Origin: Candidatus Omnitrophota bacterium
Lineage (GTDB): Bacteria; Omnitrophota; Omnitrophia; Omnitrophales; Danuiimicrobiaceae
Assembly (NCBI GenBank): GCA_016206955.1
Contig: JACQQO010000009.1
Location: forward strand, 1 to 13,650
Length of the DNA: 13,650 bases
Direction: 5' to 3'
The first letter of the stretch is position 1; the number at the start of each line of letters is the position of its first letter. Below the pieces are notes generated by a model. It did not search any database. It saw nothing but the letters and a program-made list of their open reading frames with translations, and had not been told where the DNA came from. This document shows, piece after piece, positions 1 to 6,277 of this stretch. The position numbers and the translations under genes are program-made.

Positions 1-726
1 CAACAGCAGATGGCAGAAGTGATGGATGTATCTGTGGAGAAGATTAAGGAAAAAGTTGCTTCTCTTCACGAATTTAATCCCATGCTGGGCCATCGCGGTT
101 GCCGTTTGGGAATCACGTATCCTGAAATTTATGACATGCAAACGCGGGCCATCATGGAAGCGGCGTGCGTCGTGAAACGCAAAGGCATTCGCGTAATTCC
201 CGAAATTATGATTCCGCTCGTGGGCACCTTGAAGGAATTTTCAATTCTCAAAGCGGATATGGAACATGTCATTCATGAAGTGTTTGAGGAGAAAAAAACG
301 ACGGTGGCGTATACGATTGGAACCATGATTGAGATTCCGCGTGCAACTGTTGTGGCGGATAAAATCGCCGAAGAAGCCCAATTTTTCTCATTTGGGACCA
401 ACGATTTGACCCAAATGACGTTTGGCTATTCGCGGGATGACGCCGGATCGTTCCTCAAAGAGTATGTGGAAAAAGGTATTCTCGAAAAAGATCCTTTCCA
501 AAGCTTAGATACCGAAGGAGTAGGATTTTTGATGGAATGGGCAATCGAAAAAGGCCGCAAGGTAAGGAAAGACCTTAAAGTCGGAATTTGCGGTGAACAT
601 GGCGGCGATCCTGCTTCAGTTGAGTTTTGCCACCGCGCTGGAATGAACTATGTCAGTTGTTCTCCTTACCGGGTTCCTGTCGCTCGGCTGGCTGCCGCTC
701 AAGCCGTTCTCAAACAAAAGGGCTGA
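1..726 (+). CDS. ppdK: Pyruvate, phosphate dikinase, C-terminal part (5' end outside window)
   Basis: This is the C-terminal TIM-barrel (PEP/pyruvate-binding) domain of PPDK, which interconverts pyruvate + ATP + Pi and PEP + AMP + PPi in the cytoplasm. The frame is open from base 1, so the internal ATG at 10 is not the real start; about 241 residues are visible, roughly a quarter of the usual ~880. Visible signatures are the GHRGCRLG and YPEIYDMQ segments, the GTMIEIPRA strand, FFSFGTNDLTQMTFG, and the C-terminal VGICGEHGGDP loop carrying the catalytic Cys (fragment residue 197; numbering from base 1). The tail SCSPYRVPVARLAAAQA is typical of the family end. PEP synthase and enzyme I of the PTS share the fold, but these motifs are those of PPDK. 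The sigma factor gene follows after 13 bases, suggesting cotranscription. PPDK commonly supports PPi-linked glycolysis or gluconeogenesis in anaerobes; that role here is inference. Confidence 0.95.
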   Translation, partial: QQQMAEVMDVSVEKIKEKVASLHEFNPMLGHRGCRLGITYPEIYDMQTRAIMEAACVVKRKGIRVIPEIMIPLVGTLKEFSILKADMEHVIHEVFEEKKTTVAYTIGTMIEIPRATVVADKIAEEAQFFSFGTNDLTQMTFGYSRDDAGSFLKEYVEKGILEKDPFQSLDTEGVGFLMEWAIEKGRKVRKDLKVGICGEHGGDPASVEFCHRAGMNYVSCSPYRVPVARLAAAQAVLKQKG

Positions 727-739
727 AATATTTCTTTGA

Positions 740-1789
740 ATGCCAAAAAAGAAAAAGCAAAAGGCTAAGCATCGGAAAAAGAAAAAAAGCCGATCTGCTA
801 CATCAAAGAAACTTAAGCAGAAACGAGCTCCTTTAGCCGTTTCTTCTGAATTTAAAAAAGAGAAAATCGCTCCGAAGGAAGAAAAGCCTAAAAAAGCTAA
901 GTCATCGCAGCCAGTTGATGAGGAAGTTCAGGCGGATGAAATCACACTCGATAAAACTGCGATGCGGATTTATCTTCAGCAAATTGAGAAGATTCCGCTT
1001 CTGACCCCCGAAGATGAAATTTCACTTGCCAAGGAAATTAGCACAAATGACATTCATGCCCGCGAAGCCCGGGAGAAGATGATTCGCTGCAACCTGCGTC
1101 TCGTCATTAGCATTGCAAAAAGGTATACGAATATCGGCTTGCCGTTTTCTGATTTGGTGGAGGAAGGCAATATCGGTTTGATGCGAGCGGTAGACAAATT
1201 TAATTATAAAAAAGGCTACCGGTTTTCGACCTATGCGTCTTGGTGGATTAAACAGGCCATTATGCGCGCTCTTTCCAATCAAGGTAAGACGATTCGCGTT
1301 CCGGTTTATATGTTCGATACGCTTTCCAAATTCCGAAAAATGAGAGACAGTTTGGTTCAAAAGCTTGCGCGCATTCCGGCTCCCAAAGAAATTGCCGATG
1401 CAATGGGCATTCCGGTAGAAAAAGTGAAGGAGCTCGAGCGCATTGCCTCGCAGCCCGGTTCGCTCAATGCGCCCGTCAGTTTAGATGGCTCAGCCGAGAT
1501 CATCGATTTGATTGAGGATGAAAGTATATCTTCACCCGTTCAAAATATAGAAGAGCTTTTTGAAGGGGAAAGAATTGAACAACTTCTTAATTTTGTGGAT
1601 GAACGCGAAAGGCAAGTGTTGGTGCTTCGTTTTGGACTTAAGGGCAAAGAGCCGCACACACTTGAAGATACAGCCAAACAATTTGGGGTAACGCGCGAGC
1701 GGATTCGGCAAATTGAGCTTGCCGCCATTCACAAAATTCGCGCTGTTTTGAAACTCAAGGAGGAAAAGCTTGAAGACTATATCCGCTAA
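740..1789 (+). CDS. RNA polymerase sigma factor, sigma-70 family (RpoD/SigA- or RpoS-like, group 1 or 2)
   Basis: Sigma subunit that directs RNA polymerase to promoters. The 349 residues run as follows: a very basic, Lys-rich low-complexity tail (about 2-60), region 1.2 (about 70-100, MRIYLQQIEKIPLLTPEDE), region 2 (about 115-190, with NLRLVISIAKRY and the promoter-melting/-10 segment YASWWIKQAIMRAL), region 3 (about 195-270), and region 4 (about 283-340) with the -35-binding helix-turn-helix ending in GVTRERIRQIE. Region 1.1 and the long non-conserved region of E. coli RpoD are absent, so it is short for a primary sigma factor. It could be the housekeeping factor or a group 2 paralogue; the sequence alone does not decide. 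In region 2.4 the position matching E. coli RpoD Thr440 is Met175, while Gln437 is kept (Gln172). No Shine-Dalgarno precedes the ATG, but region 1.2 begins before the next in-frame Met (75), so the start at 740 is reasonable. Confidence 0.93.
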   Translation: MPKKKKQKAKHRKKKKSRSATSKKLKQKRAPLAVSSEFKKEKIAPKEEKPKKAKSSQPVDEEVQADEITLDKTAMRIYLQQIEKIPLLTPEDEISLAKEISTNDIHAREAREKMIRCNLRLVISIAKRYTNIGLPFSDLVEEGNIGLMRAVDKFNYKKGYRFSTYASWWIKQAIMRALSNQGKTIRVPVYMFDTLSKFRKMRDSLVQKLARIPAPKEIADAMGIPVEKVKELERIASQPGSLNAPVSLDGSAEIIDLIEDESISSPVQNIEELFEGERIEQLLNFVDERERQVLVLRFGLKGKEPHTLEDTAKQFGVTRERIRQIELAAIHKIRAVLKLKEEKLEDYIR

Positions 1790-1796
1790 ACATCCT

Positions 1797-2318
1797 ATGA
1801 ATTTGGAAGGCCTTCGCGCTCTCATTCGAGATATTCCCGATTTTCCAAAAAAGGGAATTGTGTTTAAAGATATCACGCCCATGCTCAAAGAGGGCCCCGC
1901 CCTCCGTTTTGCTTGTGACCAGCTGGCAGAAAATTTTAAAGGGATGAAGGTTGAGCAAGTCATTGGAATTGAATCTCGCGGTTTCATTTTTAGCCCTGTC
2001 CTCGCCTATCAGCTTGGCGCTGGTTTTGTCCCGGTTCGAAAAAAAGGAAAACTTCCTGGAGCAAAAGAGGTGGTTTCATACAGTTTGGAATACGGAGAAG
2101 ATTCTCTGGAAGTGCATTTGGATGCAATCAAGAAGGGAACGCGGGTGATTATTGTGGATGACCTTCTTGCTACCGGCGGCACAGCAGAGGCCGTTGTTCG
2201 TCTGGTTGAAAAGTTGGGCGGAACCGTTTTAGGCTTGGCGTTTCTGGTAGAACTTGCTTTTTTAAAAGGCAGGCAACGCCTTCAAAATTATCCCGTTCAT
2301 TCATTAATTCAATTTTAA
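1797..2318 (+). CDS. apt: Adenine phosphoribosyltransferase
   Basis: Purine salvage enzyme making AMP from adenine and PRPP. The 173-residue protein starts MNLEGLRALIRDIPDFPKKG, the usual family N-terminus. It then shows GIVFKDITPML, IGIESRGFIFSP, a flexible-loop stretch VPVRKKGKLPG, and the PRPP-binding motif VDDLLATGGT (about 120-129, acidic pair Asp121/Asp122). It ends in the typical GLAFLVELAFLKGRQ segment, and the length matches the family (170-185). The start is ambiguous. A TTG at 1770 in the same frame, preceded at good spacing by a perfect AAGGAGG (1757-1763), would add nine residues and overlap the sigma gene by 20 bases. The ATG at 1797 gives the conserved N-terminus but has no Shine-Dalgarno. 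I chose the ATG because most genes here lack one. Confidence 0.93.
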   Translation: MNLEGLRALIRDIPDFPKKGIVFKDITPMLKEGPALRFACDQLAENFKGMKVEQVIGIESRGFIFSPVLAYQLGAGFVPVRKKGKLPGAKEVVSYSLEYGEDSLEVHLDAIKKGTRVIIVDDLLATGGTAEAVVRLVEKLGGTVLGLAFLVELAFLKGRQRLQNYPVHSLIQF

Positions 2319-2340
2319 ATCAGAAATCTTTTTTAAATAC

Positions 2341-2414
2341 GCGCCTGTAGCTCAATTGGATAGAGCACCTCCGTCCTAAGGAGGGGGTTGGCGGTTCAAT
2401 TCCGTCCAGGCGCA
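2341..2414 (+). tRNA. tRNA-Arg (anticodon CCT)
   Basis: The cloverleaf can be folded by hand. The acceptor stem GCGCCTG/CAGGCGC gives 7 perfect pairs. The D stem is GCTC/GAGC with loop AATTGGATA, and the anticodon stem is CCTCC/GGAGG with loop GTCCTAA, so the anticodon is CCT, which reads AGG (Arg). The variable loop is 5 nt (GGGTT). The T stem is GGCGG/CCGTC (one G-T pair) with loop TTCAATT. The discriminator is A at 2414; CCA is not encoded (next bases GGAT). The length is 74 nt and all invariant loop bases are in place. It lies 22 bases after apt and 18 bases before the cyclo-ligase ATG, so it is probably cut from a longer transcript. Confidence 0.97.
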
Positions 2415-2432
2415 GGATTGGATCTAACCTTG

Positions 2433-2999
2433 ATGACCATTGTTCAAGATAAGGAAAAATTTAGGCAGGCGGTTCTGGCCCAATTGAAATGCCAGTCGCA
2501 GGATTTGAGGCGAAGAAGAAGCGACTTGATCCTTGAAAAATTAAAACGAAGATCTGAATTTCGTAAGAGCCTCGTTACGATGTTTTATGTTTCTACCTCT
2601 GATGAAGTGGATACAAAGTCACTCCTTTTGGAAATGCTTCGTGAAGGAAAAGAAGTCGTTGTGCCTTATATTGATCGGAAGATCGATTCTTTGATCGCGG
2701 TTCAAATCCAAAATGCCGAGGAAGATTTACGGCCCGGAACTTATGGAATTTTGGAGCCCAGACATGATTTGGTTCGCCCTTTCGATTTGAACCGCCTTGA
2801 TTTGGTACTGGTGCCGGGGATTGCGTTTGACCGGCGCGGGCACCGGTTGGGCCGCGGCAAAGGTTATTATGACCGTTTTTTGAAAATGCTACCGTCCCAT
2901 GTCAAATGTTTTGGTCTTGCCTTTGACTTTCAAGTGTTTAAATCTGTACCGACAGAGGATTGGGATATTTCTGTGGACCGTGTGATTACCAACCGGTAG
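2433..2999 (+). CDS. 5-formyltetrahydrofolate cyclo-ligase
   Basis: ATP-dependent enzyme (5-FCL/MTHFS family; YgfA/Fau in E. coli, YqgN in B. subtilis) that converts 5-formyl-THF to 5,10-methenyl-THF, returning stored folate to the one-carbon pool. The 188 residues carry an N-terminal helical part with the Arg cluster LRRRRSD, then MFYVSTSDEVDT, the substrate-side segment GTYGILEP, VLVPGIAFDRRGHRLG, and the hallmark ATP-binding loop GRGKGYYD (140-147). Family length is about 180-200, so it is complete. The frame extends upstream to a TTG at 2388, but that start lies inside the tRNA-Arg; the ATG at 2433 gives a normal N-terminus. No clear Shine-Dalgarno is present. The next gene starts 5 bases after the stop codon, indicating cotranscription. 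Confidence 0.93.
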   Translation: MTIVQDKEKFRQAVLAQLKCQSQDLRRRRSDLILEKLKRRSEFRKSLVTMFYVSTSDEVDTKSLLLEMLREGKEVVVPYIDRKIDSLIAVQIQNAEEDLRPGTYGILEPRHDLVRPFDLNRLDLVLVPGIAFDRRGHRLGRGKGYYDRFLKMLPSHVKCFGLAFDFQVFKSVPTEDWDISVDRVITNR

Positions 3000-3004
3000 C
3001 CATT

Positions 3005-3796
3005 ATGGAATCAATCAGAGTTTTAGTTATCGGAGACACGGTCGGAAAACCGGGCCGGGAAGCTTGTATAAAACTGATCCCTCAGTTAAAAGAGCGCCGC
3101 GAAATCGATTTGGTGGTTGTGAACGGCGAAAATCTGGCCGGCGGTTCGAGCGTTACCCATGATACGGTGGAAGAATTGTTCAGTCACGAGGTTGACGTCA
3201 TCACAACCGGCGATCATATCTTTAAGAAAAAAGAAGCGGCCTTAGTCGTTGAAGAAAACCCGCGAGTTCTACGGCCGCTTAATTATCCGAAAGGTACGCC
3301 GGGATGCGGTTCTGTCGTGGTGACAACAAAAAAAGGAGTTAAGGCAGCGGTCGTCAATCTGTTGGGCCGGGTGTTTCTTCAAACCCTAGATTGCCCGTTT
3401 CAGACGATTGAATCTGTTTTGAAATCACTCAAATCGCAGGCAAAAATTGTTTTAATTGATTTTCATGCGGAAGCCACCTCGGAAAAAGTGGCCATGGGCT
3501 GGTTTTTAGACGGGGAAGTGAGCGCGGTGTACGGCACTCATACCCATGTACAAACGGCGGATGAATGTATTCTTCCGAATGGCACGGCGTATATTACTGA
3601 ACTCGGAATGACAGGGCCTTATCGTTCAGTTTTGGGCCGCGACATTGCCCAAGTGCTTCACCGATTTAAAACTCAAATGCCGGGACCGATGGAAGTGGCA
3701 TCCGAAGATATTCGCCTGTCCGGTGCATTAATCGAAGTGAATGCCGAAACAGGTAAAGCCAAATCGATTGAAAGGATTCATGAAAGACTCAAATGA
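3005..3796 (+). CDS. ymdB: YmdB-like metallophosphoesterase (TIGR00282 family)
   Basis: A calcineurin-like dinuclear metal phosphodiesterase of the B. subtilis YmdB type, unrelated to E. coli YmdB (a macrodomain protein). Family members hydrolyse 2',3'-cyclic nucleotides and, in B. subtilis, affect biofilm formation and motility. The 263-residue length matches (264 in B. subtilis). Ligands seen in order are Asp11 (VIGDTVGKPGR), Glu42 and Asn43 (VNGENLAGG), the GDH motif at 69-71, His154 (DFHAEATSEK), and His179/His181 (GTHTHVQTAD). The bridging Asn of the usual GNH motif (Asn67 in B. subtilis) is replaced by Asp70, and the following Trp-Asp by Phe-Lys; metal binding is probably kept but may be altered. 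The reading frame extends upstream into the cyclo-ligase gene, but the ATG at 3005 gives the family N-terminus. Its role in this organism is unknown. Confidence 0.9.
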   Translation: MESIRVLVIGDTVGKPGREACIKLIPQLKERREIDLVVVNGENLAGGSSVTHDTVEELFSHEVDVITTGDHIFKKKEAALVVEENPRVLRPLNYPKGTPGCGSVVVTTKKGVKAAVVNLLGRVFLQTLDCPFQTIESVLKSLKSQAKIVLIDFHAEATSEKVAMGWFLDGEVSAVYGTHTHVQTADECILPNGTAYITELGMTGPYRSVLGRDIAQVLHRFKTQMPGPMEVASEDIRLSGALIEVNAETGKAKSIERIHERLK

Positions 3797-3800
3797 GATT

Positions 3801-3839
3801 TCCTCCCCCTTAATGGGGGAGGACAAAGGTGGGGGTGCG
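3801..3839 (+). repeat. Palindromic G/C-tract repeat, copy 1 (inverted relative to copy 2)
   Basis: A perfect 9-bp hairpin, TCCTCCCCC (3801-3809), loop TTAAT, GGGGGAGGA (3815-3823), followed by a tail CAAAGGTGGGGGTG. The reverse complement of copy 2 shows the same order, hairpin then a G-rich tail ending near TATG. It lies between ymdB and xseA. There is no T-run after the hairpin, so it is not a standard intrinsic terminator. Its G-rich tail (3829-3837) sits just upstream of the xseA ATG and might act as a crude ribosome-binding tract; that is inference. Confidence 0.8.
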
Positions 3840-3841
3840 AT

Positions 3842-5113
3842 ATGAAAACATACCCCCCATCCTACCCTTCCCCCACAAGGGGGGAAGGGAGTGTGCTTGC
3901 TCCTAAAGAAGAAACAACGCAGAAAATTTATAAGGTAAGTGAGATTACGCGCGAGATTCGCGCCATTTTAGAATCTCAATTTCCTGCAGTCTGGATCGAA
4001 GGAGAAGTTTCTAATTTCAAACACCACACTTCGGGCCATATCTATTTCACATTAAAAGATGAAGCTGCACAAATCAATGCGGTTTTTTTTGCCAAGGCAA
4101 ATCAATTCCTCAAATTTGAGTTGAAAGATGGGCTGAAGGTGATTTGTATTGGCCGGATCTCAGTTTATGATCAGCGCGGACAATATCAAATTTATGTTCA
4201 GCGGATTGAACCAAAAGGGCTTGGCGCACTGCAACTCGCCTTTCTTCAATTAAAAGAAAAGCTTGAGAAAGAAGGTTTATTTTCTGCCGAGCGAAAACGG
4301 CCTATCTCGCTTTATCCCAAACGAGTCGGATTGGTGACCTCACCGACGGGCGCTGCGATTCAGGATATGCTTAAAATTTTTAAGCGCGCCACTTTCGGTC
4401 TTCGTGTCTATCTTTATCCGGTTCGAGTGCAAGGAGACGGTTCTGCTGGGGAAATTTGCGATGCCATTGATGGGCTCAATCGGTTGGATGAAACATTGGA
4501 TTTGATCATTGTGGGCCGCGGCGGAGGAAGTCTCGAAGACCTATGGGCGTTTAACGAAGAAATCGTTGCCCGTGCCATTGTGCGGTCTAAGATTCCAATC
4601 ATTTCCGCGGTTGGCCATGAAATCGATTGGACGATTGCGGATTTGGTTTCGGATTTCCGCGCTCATACGCCGACCGCAGCAGCTGAAAAAGTGATTTGCG
4701 AATGGGATTCGCTCGGGCTTAAGCTTCGCGAAAGCCGCGAACGCATGCCAAACGCCGTTTCAAATTTACTTGAAATAAAAAAAGAAGCGCTCAATCATTT
4801 GTCTACGAGTTATGCCCTTCGCCAGCCGCTTGCTTATGTCCAGCAGCTTTCTCAGCGAGTGGATGAACTGCTGCGCCAAATGCAAAATTATTTGAAGGGA
4901 ATTTTTCAGGAGAAAAAGCAGCTGTTCCGAAGCTGGGTGGGAAAGCTCGAGGCTTTGAGTCCTCTCGGAATTCTCGAACGAGGTTACAGTATTACCTTTG
5001 ATGCTGAAGGGAATTTGCTGAAAGAAGCCGAAAAAGTGCGCCTCGGCACACTCATTCGCACGAAGTTGAAATCAGGAATAGTGAAATCTAAAGTGACAGA
5101 AATAGGAGATTAG
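3842..5113 (+). CDS. xseA: Exodeoxyribonuclease VII large subunit
   Basis: Catalytic subunit of the single-strand-specific exonuclease VII, a cytoplasmic DNA repair enzyme acting with XseB. The N-terminal OB fold spans about residues 29-125 (IYKVSEITREIR, VWIEGEVSNFK, SGHIYFTLKDE). The nuclease domain follows (SPTGAAIQDML with Asp175, GRGGGSLEDLW with Arg226, GHEIDWTIAD with His259 and Asp262), then a helical linker and the ending LERGYSITFDAEGN. Arg226, His259 and Asp262 correspond to E. coli Arg205, His238 and Asp241. The 21-residue offset reflects an N-terminal extension largely encoded by a palindromic repeat (residues about 3-17, YPPSYPSPTRGEGS). A GTG at 3893, just past the repeat, is an alternative start giving the usual length. 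The xseB ATG follows after one base. Confidence 0.95.
   Translation: MKTYPPSYPSPTRGEGSVLAPKEETTQKIYKVSEITREIRAILESQFPAVWIEGEVSNFKHHTSGHIYFTLKDEAAQINAVFFAKANQFLKFELKDGLKVICIGRISVYDQRGQYQIYVQRIEPKGLGALQLAFLQLKEKLEKEGLFSAERKRPISLYPKRVGLVTSPTGAAIQDMLKIFKRATFGLRVYLYPVRVQGDGSAGEICDAIDGLNRLDETLDLIIVGRGGGSLEDLWAFNEEIVARAIVRSKIPIISAVGHEIDWTIADLVSDFRAHTPTAAAEKVICEWDSLGLKLRESRERMPNAVSNLLEIKKEALNHLSTSYALRQPLAYVQQLSQRVDELLRQMQNYLKGIFQEKKQLFRSWVGKLEALSPLGILERGYSITFDAEGNLLKEAEKVRLGTLIRTKLKSGIVKSKVTEIGD
3849..3895 (+). repeat. Palindromic G/C-tract repeat, copy 2, read as the N-terminus of XseA
   Basis: A C-rich lead (ACCCCCCATCCT) followed by a perfect 10-bp hairpin, CCCTTCCCCC (3865-3874), loop ACAAG, GGGGGAAGGG (3880-3889). 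It resembles copy 3 at the window end (CACCCCTCACCCT lead, then CCCTCTCCCC/GGGGAGAGGG) and is inverted relative to copy 1. The centre of the inverted pair is TATG-AAAA-CATA (3841-3852), so the xseA ATG at 3842 lies in the central stem. All three forward frames of this unit are free of stop codons, which permits in-frame insertion. Confidence 0.8.
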
Positions 5114-5114
5114 G

Positions 5115-5423
5115 ATGGAGCCAGAACTGAAATTCGAAAAAGCATTGGAGCGACTTGAGAAGATTGTGGAGGATTTGGAAAGCGGAAATATGCCGCTTGA
5201 AGATGCGCTTAAAAAGTATGAAGAAGGAGTCAAACTTTCCCGGCTTTGCGCCCAGAAACTGACGCAAGCCGAAAGTAAAATCGAAGTGCTTACGCGAACT
5301 TTAAACGGCGCTTTGGAATCGGCTCCGTTTGATTCGGAAGGCAGCGCGGCGAAGTCAGACCGGAAAAAAATAAAAAAGCGCGAGCCAGATTCTAGCCAAG
5401 CGGATGAGGAACTCCTGCTTTAG
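5115..5423 (+). CDS. xseB: Exodeoxyribonuclease VII small subunit
   Basis: Small helical subunit of exonuclease VII; several copies bind one XseA and are needed for activity. The conserved core is at residues about 5-62: FEKALERLEKIVEDLESG, then LEDALKKYEEGVKLSRLC and KLTQAESKIEVL. The protein has 102 residues, longer than the usual 70-85. The excess is a charged, probably disordered tail (about 63-102) rich in Lys, Asp, Glu and Ser. This is one of the few genes here with a clear Shine-Dalgarno: AGGAG at 5103-5107, seven bases before the ATG, within the end of xseA. The one-base gap to xseA points to coupled translation. Confidence 0.93.
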   Translation: MEPELKFEKALERLEKIVEDLESGNMPLEDALKKYEEGVKLSRLCAQKLTQAESKIEVLTRTLNGALESAPFDSEGSAAKSDRKKIKKREPDSSQADEELLL

Positions 5424-5427
5424 CGGC

Positions 5428-6261
5428 ATGGCCAATTTAGATCCCCATTTTCAAGGTCAGCTTTCCCGTTTGGAACAAGCGCTGGATCAATTTCTGCCGA
5501 AACCATCCCAACATTTGGCCCAAATTCACGAAGCCATGCGGTATGCGGTTTTAAATGGCGGCAAGAGAATCCGCCCGCTTTTGACTTTGGTGGTTTGCGA
5601 AATGCTTGGAGGAAATGAAGACGAAGCCATGATTCCCGCTTGCGCAATTGAACTGATTCACTCTTATTCGCTCGTTCATGATGATCTTCCATGTTTGGAT
5701 AACGATGAATTCCGCCGCGGACAACTCACTTGTCACAAGAAATTTGGAGAAGCAATTGCTCTTTTGGCAGGGGATGGGCTTCTGACGCTCGCTTTTCATT
5801 TGATCAGCACGCTTAAAGACAGCTCAAAAGTGCATCGTCTTTTAAAGGAAATTTCAGAGGCTGTAGGTACGTTTGGAATGGTGGGAGGGCAAGTGATGGA
5901 TATATCGATCGATAAAACGGACGTTGATTTGCCCACTTTGGATGCCATCCATATTCATAAAACTGGGCAGCTGATCAAGACCAGTTGTCTGGCAGGCGCC
6001 ATTTCGGCGGGAGCGAACGCTGAAGAAGAAGCGCGCATTTCAAAATTCGGGGAATATTTGGGATTCGCCTTTCAAATCATCGATGATATACTGGACGGCG
6101 ATGGTTATCTTCGTTTCATGAGTGCTCATGAGGCAAGAGCAAAGGCGCGTGAAGTGATTGCGCAAGCCAAAAAAGAATTAAAAAGTTTTGAGAACAATTC
6201 TGATTTGATTCAGATGACTGATTTTATCTTAAACCGCAGCGAAGATAACGCGCGGCGTTAA
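5428..6261 (+). CDS. ispA: Polyprenyl synthetase, probably farnesyl diphosphate synthase
   Basis: Trans-prenyltransferase condensing IPP with allylic diphosphates; with Dxs next door it belongs to isoprenoid precursor synthesis. The 277 residues carry GGKRIRPLL, the first Asp-rich motif DDLPCLD (85-91) followed by RRGQLTCHKKFGEA and AGDGLL, GQVMDI, HKTGQLI, and the second Asp-rich motif DDILD (219-223). Tyr and Ser at positions -5 and -4 before the first motif (HSYSLVHDD), plus the two-residue insertion in it, match E. coli IspA and favour farnesyl as product over longer chains. After DDILD the sequence jumps to GDGYLRFMSAHEARAKA, so the roughly 20-residue segment with the conserved Lys and Asp residues (GK..G.D...K.TY) is missing. 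The frame also has an ATG at 5404 overlapping xseB; the ATG at 5428 gives a more usual N-terminus. Confidence 0.92.
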   Translation: MANLDPHFQGQLSRLEQALDQFLPKPSQHLAQIHEAMRYAVLNGGKRIRPLLTLVVCEMLGGNEDEAMIPACAIELIHSYSLVHDDLPCLDNDEFRRGQLTCHKKFGEAIALLAGDGLLTLAFHLISTLKDSSKVHRLLKEISEAVGTFGMVGGQVMDISIDKTDVDLPTLDAIHIHKTGQLIKTSCLAGAISAGANAEEEARISKFGEYLGFAFQIIDDILDGDGYLRFMSAHEARAKAREVIAQAKKELKSFENNSDLIQMTDFILNRSEDNARR

Positions 6262-6277
6262 GCAAATTTACCACCTA

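Noticed and set aside
1022..1360. Minus-strand open frame of 112 residues opposite the sigma gene (and similar antisense frames throughout)
   Set aside because: These lie opposite strongly conserved genes, have no recognisable motifs and are explained by codon bias of the sense strand.
2319..2340. T-run CTTTTTTAAA before the tRNA as an apt terminator
   Set aside because: Only AT-rich weak pairing can be drawn around it; no stable stem is present.
2388..2432. Upstream extension of the cyclo-ligase to a TTG at 2388
   Set aside because: It lies within the tRNA-Arg gene and adds residues not typical of the family; the ATG at 2433 fits better.
2960..3004. Upstream extension of the YmdB-like gene to 2960
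   Set aside because: It overlaps the conserved end of the cyclo-ligase in another frame; the ATG at 3005 gives the family N-terminus and length.
3801..3823. Hairpin after ymdB as an intrinsic terminator
   Set aside because: The stem is perfect but no T-run follows, and it belongs to the repeat family also found inside genes.
3801..3895. CRISPR or transposon origin of the repeats
   Set aside because: There are no regularly spaced direct repeats with spacers, no transposase and no target-site duplication that I can identify; they look like small dispersed palindromes.
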